Below, in pieces: positions 1-11,800 of a DNA stretch of 64,000 nt. The stretch lies in assembly GCA_034687125.1 (NCBI GenBank), contig JAQGBZ010000008.1, positions 62,001 through 126,000 on the forward strand, in the 5' to 3' direction. The position numbers and the translations under genes are program-made. The stretch is from Neelides folsomi. Its lineage: Eukaryota; Arthropoda; Collembola; Neelipleona; Neelidae. Under the pieces are notes generated by a model. The model saw nothing but the letters and a program-made list of their open reading frames with translations. It had not been told where the DNA came from and did no database searches. Each line of letters begins with the position of its first letter. Within the stretch, counting starts at the first letter, position 1.

Positions 1-3000
1 TGGAATTCTCAAATCTTGAAGAGTGAAAAAGCTGATTTGAAAGGGCGGGTCTCCTTTTTACATAATAAGAGACGGGCGGTCGAGTCAAATGTGAATTGAG
101 CTCTTCCCTCTGGTCCTCACGAGAGATTCACAACAAATAGTTCAACTGCAATTCAATGCTTTCCTATCTACTTTTATGCTCAAAAGAACATTTTCAATAT
201 TTGCCCAACATTCCTTCCTCTATCACATGTTGCGACTTGCTGCCGCGGATTGAAAAAGGAGTAATCGCATCATTCCTATCTCATTGTATTTAAGAATTAT
301 GTTGGTCTAATGTAGGAACCTTTTCTCTGAACAGAGAAGTAAAAGAGATGAAAGGGAGCTGAGGAAGAACAAAAAGAAGCTCATTTTCAAGATTCAAAGA
401 AAACTGGGTTCCTCAGCTTTATTTCTCATTACTTTCTTACAAGGCATAAGCCGCCTTTCCTCACTCCCTCATTCTTTGAATGGAGAAATTGAGTGATTCC
501 TCCGTGAGATCTTCGTGAAGAGCCTAATGAACATAAAAGGATTAAGCGAGGAAGCACACAAAGCCTTTTAACAATGGAATTATTTAAAGCTAAACTCTTC
601 TCCTTTGAAGGCATCTCCTCCTCCTTCGACTCAATCCAAATTGATACTTGATTCTTCTATTGAGAGGAAATTCTTAATTCCATTACATCCTCATTCCTTC
701 CCTAACATTACATTCTTCAATCCGCTCCCAATTCCCAATCACATTATCACCAGAGAGGAAAAGAATGTTCAGAGAATAGGGGAAAAGCTATTGCACAACA
801 TTTCAAAGATTATTATTATTATTCGACAAAAGCCCTCAATTCTTCCCTTCTTTATCCCAATCCAAATTTTTCTTCGTGTCTTCAGGCTATGGAAGAAAAA
901 CTTTTAATGTGAACTTTTGACATTTACAATTTTATTGGATAGGATTTTAGGAACAATAAGCATTATACTTGCTCAGAATTTGATAAAATTCTAATAAGAT
1001 CAAGCCCATACGGCTTCTTTATTCCCGATTTAAACAATGACTCGCGGAATATCTAATATAATAAGATATATCGGGACAAATACATGGACTACTCTGCATT
1101 TTAAAAAGAATAATAGCGGAAAGGAAAATTGAGCTTCATAAAAAGGATTTTCAATCTAACTCTGATTTTCCCCTCACTGATTTTGAAAGGAACAGACGGA
1201 TATGAGTTAATCAAATATGAAAGAGCATCAGAGAAAAAAGGATGAAGGAGTAATAGCAATTATAGAGTAAAATGCATGTACTCTCGTGTAGTATGTAGTC
1301 TGGGAAGCCTGCTCGGACTCGTTCGACTGAAAGTGGAGAGAAGTTTAATGAAAATGTCAAGTCACACGTCAGAAAGTGGAGATCGATTCGAATGAGAGGT
1401 CTCTTCATCTCTTTCAACCTTACCGGCCAACGTGAACCTTTTCATCATTATATTAGGCCGAAAGAATGCAAAGAATTAAATGGACCAAAGTTTTTCGGAA
1501 TTGCCTACATTTGTCTTTCTGATCTTTATTTATTTTAAAAATTAAAATAAATATTTTAAGTATAAGCTATTATAGAGAAGGTTTGAAACTAATGTTCTTT
1601 AAAAACCTAAATTGCAATAATTATTGTACTTATTTTCAAAAAAAACTTGTGTAAAGGATCTCGAAATGAACATGTTGTTCATTTCCCATGAATAAAATTT
1701 TGTATTTATATTTATGCACGCCTCTTGAGCAGAACGAGAATCATTTATTACCATATGTAGAGTTGAATATAAATTTCTCATCAATTCCTCATTTCGAATA
1801 TTTCATTATTCAAGAGCCAGGAGTGGAAGACAATTTGAATATAGGAAATATAGTTTGATGCATTCGAACATACAAATGGTATTATGGCACAGTATGTATC
1901 AGCTTTTATAGCGTCGAAAATATTGAACAAGTGAACAAATGTTCTCTCATTCTGTTGTAAATTAAGTAAAAGTCACAATTGAGTTGATAACAATATTTCA
2001 TTCGGTTCAAAAAGGATAAAATTATTCGATAATACATTCATTCCTAACAAGTCACATTTCCTTTTCTTTTTTATTTTCTTCGTTTCTATTTATTACTTTC
2101 TCACTCAGACATCCAAAATATTAGCAGAGGGTAGTGCAAAATTATTACTACTAAAATTCCTGTATAATTCTCCAATCGTCTGGAGAAGTATTGGAAAACG
2201 ATTAAGATATGCAATTTAAAAATAAGTAAAAAAATCTGCACGGGATAATCGGAATCCGAAAATTGGGTAATATATGAGTCCTGTTTAGATTATCCATATA
2301 AAGGTATTTTCCAGATTAGACTCGTAAACACAATACAATTTTCTGGTCCTTATACTTTTTAAAAGTCTCTAAAAATCCTATTACCGATTGTTCGACAATC
2401 TCCAGAGCCTTATTTAAAAAACACGACCAAGGGCCCATAAGTTATAGAGAAAAGAGCAAGAATAAAAAAGCGTATTTCTGCATGAAGAATATGAAGATTG
2501 ACAGGGGAGGAGTAATTTACGACTCTTTCGATTTCCACATAAATTTGTTGTTGAAACAAATTTGGGCTCCGAGTTCCATTTCCTCAACGGGAAGATAAGA
2601 GACAGAGGCGTAAAAAAGGAGGAATGGAAAGTTGTGAAGGAGGAGATTGAGGGAGAGTTTGAAGTGAGCATTGGGTGAGAGTGTCGCTCCCAATTTGATT
2701 TCTCTTATTATGGATCTCCTCTCTCGCCCCTCTTTGTTTACATCTCTCCACAATATTCGAGTCACATACGGAGGAGGACGGGTATTACATTACACTCCCA
2801 CCGTCTCCAACCTCGACACAATTCTTAAGATGTGGGAGATGATGTGAGTAATAAACTGGAACTCCTCCTTCAATCGAACCTTTGCTTATATATGTCATAT
2901 ACTTATTCCTTATTCAGCTCATATAACATTACCCGTCACATAACAGGCAGGAGATAGAAAGGGGAGAACCAAAATATAGTTTGGTTTATACAATATTATA

Positions 3001-4649
3001 TAAAATAAGGAGTCAGTATATTTCATAAAGATTCGAACCATCGAGTGTCCCACATCCTCAAGAGTCAACTTCCATTGCCATTCATCTCCTCCTCTCCGAG
3101 GAAATTGTACGAGCTGGGAGAAAACGCGTGGACCGAGAATGTAACTATTCTACTCAATCATACAATCTGACACTTACAATCATCCCTTGAGAAAGGATAC
3201 ACAAGGCGCTTCAATCCGCTTCATTCTCATTCATCCTCTTCAACCCAAACAGAAGAAATTGTGGAGTGTATATTTCCCCATATTCCTCACTTTTTTATAT
3301 AAAAGGAATCAAGTCGGCGGCTCTCAAATAACTCCCCTTAATAGAATACCGAAGAGATATCCCGAATTTCCTTTCAACGAACCTCTTCTTCTCAAGTGTA
3401 AATGAGACCCTGAAGACTCACCAACTCCCAAGAACAAAGTTATTCAATAAACGTTGAGAATCCCACACCACTCCCGTTCATTTATTCCTACGACTCCTTA
3501 ACATATTTCATTAAATTCTATCCAATTCACCGCACCTCTTTCAAACTCCCCCATTCAGTTCAGGCCCGGGCCCTCTTCGAATATTAATTCCCCCTCCACT
3601 ATAAATTATGTATATTCTTAATTCAGTTAACTCTCTTAATTCCCTCTTTCCAATCAACCTGGGCCGACAGCAACCAGAAAGCTCCAATTTCAAACCATAA
3701 TGGAGATTGACATTTTGATAATATTAATCAAGAAAGAAGTAAAATGAATCATACTTGGATTTTATTTATGATTTTGCAAAATTTATTTCAATGCGAAATT
3801 ATCAGCAAATAATACAAGTAAGAACCTTTGTAGTGCATTTTGTGAGAATGTGATGGAAAACCCTTTACATTTCACCCATTAATCAAGCAAGATAGTAAAT
3901 ATTAAAGTCAAGTTTAAATAATGAAAACCTCATTTGAATTAAATTAATAGCAGCTTTAAAAGGATGAATGGAATAATCCCTTTGTCCGGAATTAGGAAGA
4001 AAGTTAAAAAAAATGTTAGTAGTGTATTACAATGCTTACCGAGCGAGAGAGGAAGCGGTGATGAGGTAAAGAGCGAGTTGGTAATAATAAGGATTAGTTC
4101 CAAGCAATTACTTCCTTAATTCAAGAAGGAAGTAAATAATATTACAATTCAAATCCCAAGCCCTCCTGTCACAACCAACAGTTTTGAGAAGTAGAAAATG
4201 TTTACTTTTCCCCACCGCCTTAACATTGAATTAATTCCCTCGCCAGGAAAATGAATAATTTAACTCTCCACGAGGAACTGCGGTGAGTTGAAGGAGAAAA
4301 TCCAAATCCACCAGAACAAAAGATTGAGAACATCCAACAAGTACGTTTGGTCGAATGTTTGATGTCTGTGGTTGTGGCCGAAATTCGGAGCTGTATTTAC
4401 GATTTACGATCAAATCTGTTTGCACTCCGAAAGGGGGAAAATCCAATGACTAAGTTCGATGAGTCACAGTTTTTAAGTCTACCAACGAGTCAGTGACAAC
4501 TTTGGAGAAAAGTCAGGCAGAATCAGGGTCTTTTGGAAACTTGAAAACTTTGGATTTTTAAAAACAGCTGATGGTAATGAAAGTTTCCTTTCACCTCTAT
4601 CGAGAGGAAGTTGGGAGTTTTGGGAGAGAAAGTGACTCCTCTGGCTATT

Positions 4650-4870
4650 TCTCCGAGTGAGGAGGTTTGGCCGGGTGGAATTTGGATATATATGGAGGGG
4701 ATAGCGGAGGGGAAAGCATAGGAACCAATGAGGACCACACAGGCAGTCGCAAAGAGACGTGAAGAGAAGTGGAGCAGGAGTGCCGGCCACACTATTCGCT
4801 CTCTCCGAAAAAGACCGAGCTCGGATCCGAGCCCAATGGTACGTAATCCCCTATACCTTCGGGCGGAGGA
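4650..4870. promoter_or_regulatory. GC-rich block, possible distal promoter or 5' exon
   Basis: This patch is clearly richer in G+C and CpG than its surroundings. A TATA-like ATATATAT run lies near 4686, and a donor-like GGTACGTA lies near 4838. It could be a distal promoter or a non-coding exon. No conserved protein is visible in any frame, and the assignment rests on base composition only. Confidence 0.2.
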
Positions 4871-6006
4871 AAGAATCAAATTCAAACAATGACGAGTCTC
4901 CCTCATTCCTCAAACCCAATGTCCAACTCCTGCCTATCACGACCAAACACATAGGAATACAAACGAACCCGAGTTCACAGCATGGTTGTGAACATACACT
5001 TGGAGTATGTACATACTCTCTTGTATTGCTCTCCCATTACTCTTACAAATGCCTTCAATGATCGATGATTTCTTTTCTCAACAGCGACTCAAAGACATCA
5101 ACTCAAATTCCTTGAAATGAGCCAAGGATATTAAAAAGAGGGAAAAGAGTGAAAAAAGTAATATTCCCAGCGTTGGTTCATTCCAACGCCCTTATAATCT
5201 CATTTTATACTGAGATTCTTAGGATATGAAAATGGAATAACAGGGATGAGCATCAAACAAGGAATTAAGAGTGTATAGAAAAGAGGAAAGAAATTAAGTT
5301 ATAGGGAAACATTTTCAGCCTCGCACCTGCCCATCGGCTAATGTGTTCCTCTGGGGATATGGAGGGATAGGACAAGAAAATGATATTGATAAGACCTTAC
5401 GCCAACCATGGATCGATTCTATTAATTTACTCTTACATCCTTCATCTCCTCATTTATGCAATTCCTCTCAGCCACACTCTCGCGTTTCGCCTACGCCTTC
5501 CATTAACCATGAAACGAACGATGAGACCATCGCTGAATTTTAATACCCTCAAAAGAAACACTTGACATTATAATATCTCATTTTCGAAGGGTTTGCCATC
5601 TTTAAGAACCATAATCCATTCGCTTTAAGCGGATATACTTTTATAATGTAAAATATGAACGCAGACTTAAATACCTACACTAATGTACTAAACCTCATGT
5701 AGATATAATGTATGATATTTAAACCTTTTTAATCCTCGCCAATAAAAAACATAATCACCTTTACATCCGTAGTTACGCAATTAACATACATACTTTAATC
5801 ACTGAACATATTTACTAAAAGTTTCTATTGCGAACGAGGTGAATTATAAACTCCACTTCTCCTTTGAATCCTAAAAGTTATTCTCAAATCTAATTACCTT
5901 GAGAAATATTAAAACATTGATTCATTTTTGATTTTTTTCTTCTTGAAATGAACATTGTGACTGTTGAAATAATTGATTCCCCAATGGTCAAGTCCATATC
6001 CAATAT

Positions 6007-6122
6007 ACTCGAGATAACTCGTGTTTAGGATGTAAAGGTGATTTTGTTTGACTCGAGAATACTCGTGTCCAGGATTTAAAGGTATTTATTTCCAACACAA
6101 CACATAATCGTGTCTAGGTTTA
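6007..6122 (+). repeat. Short tandem repeat, period about 44 bp, 2.5 copies
   Basis: Two units beginning ACTCGAG at 6007 and 6051 share the order ACTCGAGA..ACTCGTGT, AGGAT and TAAAGGT. A third partial copy near 6104 (ATAATCGTGTCTAGGTTTA) follows. The copies differ at several bases, so the array is not recent. It lies directly before a very AT-rich stretch. Confidence 0.6.
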
Positions 6123-7899
6123 GAAACTAAATAATAAGTACTTATTTATTATAATGATCGCAAGTATATTATATATTTAATAAATATTATTGTTATTGTC
6201 ATTTTTTAAGTTAAATTTTAATTATAAATATTTCAAGTGAATAAATATTGAAATTTTTTCTAAGGTTGTTAAACTTTCGTCTCTATCAAATTGAATCGAC
6301 CGTGATTTATCGATAATTTTATAACTACTTAAATTCTCTTTGTTTTCCATTTTCAACTCGTGTTTATATAAAATCAATAAAGAAATATTAGAATTTTTAT
6401 AAAATTAAATATTTAATAATATATGACATTGTATTTTATAATATTCACGAGAATTAAATAAAATAATAAAACAAATTGAAAATGAATTGGCTTTTTTTAC
6501 TGAAATGGTATTAGAATTTAAAAAGAAGTAAATTTCATACCGATAATTCGAAGACAGCTGACTAGATGAAAATTATTCATCCATCGAAGAATTGTTCAAA
6601 CATGTCATAAACGTCAACCGAAAATTGTCTCGATCACGCACTATAAACGGGAGAAGGAATTAAAAATCGAATTACAGTACAATAGTAAAACTGAACTTGC
6701 TCAATGGGAGATCACATAAAATTAATTAAATTTAATTCAGCACAATTATGTGTAATTAGAATTGACGTTAGGATAGGAGCCCAATTAAATTATACATCAA
6801 AATTGTCAATGTCACTTTGTGTTTGTCAATCAAATCGATTGTTGTAAAAAGGGTCGTTCGATTTTCTTTACAAACTTACCAAATTTTCAAAATTCTCTCA
6901 CGAATTTCGTCCCAGTCCCAACCAACTCACACTTTTGTTTTGGTTCCTGAGAGTATTTTTGAATGTGGTTAACTTAACTCGCAGTCAGCTCTGTGACGTC
7001 GACCAATTATAATTAAGAGTTAACCAATTGTCCGGTTGGAAATGATTTGGTTGGGGAGTTGTTGGAGTTGAGGAGGGACAGATGTTGGGATTGAAGAAAG
7101 GCGCGTAGGAAGGAAGGGGACGAACCCCTTCGTGAGGAAACGAAGACTTAACAGAGGAAAGTGGGAAGAAAGAAATGAACGAAGGTGAAGATGGCTCTCC
7201 AAACTTAGTTTCTCCTGACGTTTCTTTTTCCTCCGGGTTTCCCCCGATTCCCAAATTCGGTTGGACACAAAATCGAGAGCAAACAAGCACATTGATATTA
7301 CAAGACAAATCTGCAAATAGCGATATTATTAATTATGGTTAGGTTAAAGAATTACAGTAAGGAGATCAAAAATATAATGAATACACAATGGGAATATTTA
7401 GCGACTTTAAAAAAATTATTGTACGATGTACCAACACTGACATTGATATCGATTTGCCGACTTCATTATAAGAAATCATGTTAATTCTTTTAAAGTTTTT
7501 ATTAATTTATACCATTTATGTAAAACGATCACTCAAATCAAATTACTTGGATTTGACCCAATTATTATATGACTTGATGATAATTTTAATATTATTTAAA
7601 ATCGTATTAAATACATATTAAATGTATGGTTGATTCTCATGATGAATGAACCACTTAAAATTCCAATATTTGTTAAAACATATTAATTATTAAAAGAGCT
7701 GATGATTGTGCTATAATTCATTTTTGAAAAATTTATTTATTGATTTGTTGAAGCTTACCTAAATATTTTTATATCATTTCATAAAGCCTTGAGCTGCATG
7801 TGTTCGTCCATACCTAATAGGGTTTATGAGAGCGATGAATTTGGTCTAGATGAGATATGCGGTATGTGTGTGGTTATTTATTTTGATTTTCCTTCGAAT

Positions 7900-8420
7900 T
7901 TTAATTGTGAGAGTGAAAGAGTGGCGAGGGCAGAGGAACCTTCGCCTTGAACAGAATGTGGGTTCTCTGCCGCCGCTGGGAGTGCCGATGTGGCGATGGG
8001 TTCCGCAGTGCATCGTGGTGCATGGGGAAGCCTTGTATTGATCAATGAGGAAGCAGCAGCCGCTCGTAGCTCACACACTTCTCCCTACTTCCACGCCTGC
8101 CCGATCGATAAATGAGGGAAGTTGAGGGAGGTGGATTGGCGGGTACCCCATGGGGAAGCAGCGGTGTTCAAGAGTCCCGACGCTGGATTGTCTTTGAGGC
8201 GGACTGACGTGTCTTGGAGGATGACGTGGGTCGCACTGCAAGAGGGACGGGCTCGGAGGCGCAGGAGGGTTCGGGCGTGCGAGATGAGCCATTCACTCCG
8301 AACTCCACTCCGAGCCCCGATTGTTGGTGAGTTTTCCCCCGTAGCTCGCTCCGGGTGAATCGGCCCAACATCCGCGAACCACGAGTCAAACGAGTCTCGG
8401 CCTACATCGCTACAAATTAA
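7900..8420 (+). promoter_or_regulatory. GC/CpG-rich block, candidate promoter and 5'UTR exon of the long unc-13 isoform
   Basis: About 500 bases of markedly elevated G+C and CpG sit 0.4-0.9 kb upstream of the unc-13 start codon in otherwise AT-rich DNA. Two TGACGT half-CRE motifs lie 17 bases apart, at 8205-8210 and 8222-8227. A good donor (TTG|GTGAGT, GT at 8327-8328) could end a non-coding first exon, and an acceptor-like CCTAG at 8455-8459 could begin the exon that carries the ATG. Short frames on both strands here show no recognisable protein. The promoter role is inferred from composition and position. Confidence 0.4.
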
Positions 8421-8613
8421 TAAATAATAATGAAGCTGGTGGTCCCTACAAATTCCTAGCTCTTGGTCTCCCCTCCCCCCATTACAAAAAAAATATATTT
8501 GTAATTAAAAAGGGAAAGTGAGGTGTGGGAGTGTTGTGACAAAAGTGAATTATTCTCCGACTTCCTCGTGACTCCTTGCATCATTTTAACTCGCATTGGA
8601 TTTGTTTCGCTCC

Positions 8614-8640
8614 GATCCTGCCGTTTATGACGGCGGGATC
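8614..8640 (+). other. Strong hairpin upstream of the unc-13 start
   Basis: GATCCTGCCGT (8614-8624) and ACGGCGGGATC (8630-8640) pair over 11 bp with one G-T wobble around a 5-base loop TTATG. It lies about 160 bases before the ATG, so it would fall in the 5'UTR if transcription starts in the GC-rich block. A structured leader could affect translation; that role is inference. Confidence 0.5.
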
Positions 8641-8796
8641 GAATCCTCATCCTTGATTTTAAATAGGATTAAAGAAATGTAGTGAAGTGAAAGTACCTCG
8701 GCCTTGGAAATTCCACAAATCTTAAATAAATAGTTTGTAAGGAACTGTTAACATCGAGGGAAATTTTCTCCCGGAGAGCATCTGTGCCTCCAAAGA

Positions 8797-8818
8797 ATGT
8801 CTCTGCTTAATGTCACTG
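8797..8818 (+). CDS. unc-13: unc-13 exon 1 (start codon)
   Basis: Encodes MSLLNVT plus one base of the next codon. The donor is ACTG|GTAAAT. MSLL followed by exon 2's VKKARF reproduces the Munc13-1 N-terminus (MSLLCVGVKKAKF), which fixes both the start codon and the splice. Any 5'UTR portion extends upstream. Confidence 0.9.
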
Positions 8819-11800
8819 GTAAATAATTTATTTACCCATTATTTAAACTCAAATCAAAATATTAAATATTTGAGAGTTGTAGAGATTAAACATGCACAGG
8901 AATTTAAATTAAACCGACAAAGTCTTTACCTTTTATTTATTCATAATATTTCTTACCTTTGGTTTTATTTGAATGAAACTTTCTTCCTATTGATTTTTAA
9001 ATTCCTTTTCTCCTCGCCAATTTAGAGTTGATTAATTCCTAGCAATGTTACTTAAGAGTTACTTAATATATCTAAATATTTAAATTCTCCTACAGAGTTG
9101 ATGAAAAGTTAATGTAAGTCATAAAGATTTGAAAATATAATTGAACCAATGAATTCACAGAAATGGATCTGACTTAACAAGAAAATTGGCAATTAGGAGA
9201 AAAATTGGATTATCTTTCCTTTTATCCAATAACATAAATTCTTTTAAAATAAGTAAGGAAGGAAAACCAAAACAGTCGGCGTGCATAAAGAGATTAATGA
9301 CAAAACAGTTTTAGCTATTAACAAAAACGAAAATCTGAACAAATCTCTGCAAACTTTAATAGGATAAAAATATTTTATCGTGAACTCATTTTACCTGGTA
9401 AGTACCCCATTTTAATCCCAGACGATTTATAATTCGATCCTTAACCACCGTTATGTGATCCAGCAATATTGATAATCCTTATAAGAATAATAAAATAAAA
9501 AGTCAAAATCTATAACGACATAGCTTCAGATTTAAGAAATGAACAAAATAAATATTTTACTTCAAGTCACGCCACATTCGTTCAATGAAATTCGATTACG
9601 TTTCATTTTATGCCATGTTTGTATTTTTTGTATTAATTTATAAGACGTTGATTTTAATGAAAATATATTCATAAATTTTTATTATATAATTTATATTGGA
9701 AAATTATTGTTAGAAATATATACTTAATAATAGTAATAATGTTTAATTACACAGTACCCAGTTATAATTGATGGTTTATGAAGAATAGATTTATTAAATT
9801 CAAATGTGTTTACGATGAGAGCAATTAAAAGGTAAAAGCACAAAAACGAATAGGTATTCAATAATTTGAATTAATATATTGTATCATTTTCAGTTGTAAA
9901 AGCTTTTGGTGAAAGTAGGGGAAGATTATCCCGCTCTTTTGTCTTTGTCCTTCTTCACTTCCTTTGTTCCTTTCTTCTTCATTTCAGCCCCACGGCACTT
10001 TCACTCCACACGTCCTCTTTTCATTTTCACTTTTTTAAATTAATTTTTCGAACTTAATTATAAAACAGTTAAATGACTTGTCCTTTCCTTTGCAGTTAAG
10101 AAAGCGCGTTTTGTCGGAGCTCAAGGTAAGAGTTTAATCAACTTTTCCATTATTTCTTTTACTCCAATTAATTACACAGTCAATTTTCCCATTTGTTTGT
10201 TTTTAAAAAAAATGGCTAAATAAGGATCTACTAAATATTAAAGCAACATGCGATTAATCAATCAGTTTCATTTTCATTATAAAATGTATTTTCAATTTAA
10301 TATTTTTATAAAATTTTTATAAAATCTAACTTCATTTAATATTATTAATGGAGATTTAGGAATCAATAGTTTGCAAAACATTTGAAATAATGATATTTGT
10401 ATTTGTAATTCATGAATTATTATTTTTTTTTAAAGCAGCCGTTCAATGGAATTCTTACGTAACTCTCAAAGTTCAACATGTCAAATCAACAACGGTCACA
10501 GTTAAAGGTGCCACTCCGAGTTGGGAACAAGACTTTCTATTGTAAGTTTACCAGACCCGGGCGTTTTGGTTCCGATCAAGACCGGAATGTGCAAACGGAA
10601 CGGAACGGAACCGGAATTCCGATTCCGTTCCGATGGCCTTGACTTTTCCTAATTCCGTTCCGTTCCGATTCCGGTGGCCTCCACTTTTTCAAATTCCGTT
10701 CCGTTCCGATTCCGGTAGCCTTCACTTTTCGGAATTCCGTTCCGATTCCGGTGGCCTTTACTTTTACAAATTCCGTTCCGTTTCGATTCCGGTGGCCCTT
10801 CACTTTTCCAAATTCCGTTCCGGAAGTTCCGATTCCGTTCCGGCGCCCAGGTCTGAAGTTTACCATTTATTGCAATCATCAATCAAACAATATTTTGTGA
10901 AATCCCCATTTATTTATCGTCACATTATTAACAACTAGCGGAGATATGGCGTCAATTGATAAAGTAGAATTAAATTGATTATTAGGCAGAAATTTTTCGA
11001 TAGTTCCTGTTTTGCAAACTCAATCCATAAATTCTTATATTAAATGGAATGTGAGGGCTTTATTAATTGATCGGTTAGCGATTAGGTCGGGGAGCCTTAT
11101 TTACATTATACCATCATTTCTAATAATTGGATCCATGTCGAAATTTGAACACCTGTTACTGCATCTGTTTCTTACCTTTTTATTCACTCGAGATTCGTTT
11201 TTACCAGCTAATGACCCAGAAATCCTCCCTTCAAACAATAATAAATCCTCGTAAAAATTGACTCACTCTACAAACAAACCTTTGCAATTAACACTTTCTT
11301 GTTCCCACCTAAACATTTAAGCTGAAAAAATTATTTGAAAAGTGCCTTTATATTTGATATGCTGTTATTTATACATATTTATGTAATACGCAATTTTATT
11401 TCTCGCAATTCGATCCTTACCGTACAAATACTCTGAATTTGAAAAAAATATGCTGATCTTGAACTTCATCGCTATTTATCGATTTTAATGGTTTTATCTA
11501 ATTTTCTTCTTACATAATTCCTACCAAACATAACTGTCTATATATTATCACATACTTATTACCAGTTAATGGTCTTCAAACATTTTCTAGTCATCTCACC
11601 TCTCAAATACCAAATAGAAATGAGGAATCGGAGTAGGACGTGTGAGTGGAATAAAAAATCTTTCGAATCAGGTCATGCACATTTATCTAGAAGAGCATTT
11701 ATCCCATAAAAGATAGGAAAACTGAATTTATACCTAATGACCTTCCAAATAGTACTCTCTATAACATCCCAATTTCACCGAACTACTCTCATCAAAAGGA

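Larger units (their letters stand above)
1..7849. other. Upstream non-coding DNA, no gene supported
   Basis: AT-rich sequence in which the open frames on both strands are short, overlap one another and lack recognisable domains or convincing splice contexts. I therefore call no gene. Local features worth naming are a GC-rich block near 4650-4870, a 44-bp direct repeat at 6007-6122 and an extremely AT-rich stretch at about 6120-6540. It may be intergenic, or it may hold non-coding first exons and introns of unc-13; the sequence alone does not decide. Confidence 0.5.

Noticed and set aside
4479-4906. Two overlapping minus-strand frames of 103 and 127 codons
   Set aside because: No recognisable domain, mutually overlapping, in a GC-richer patch where stops are rarer by chance.
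10576-10938. Open frames on both strands over the GTTCCG array
   Set aside because: They are translations of the minisatellite inside the MITE; their regular repeats follow the DNA period.
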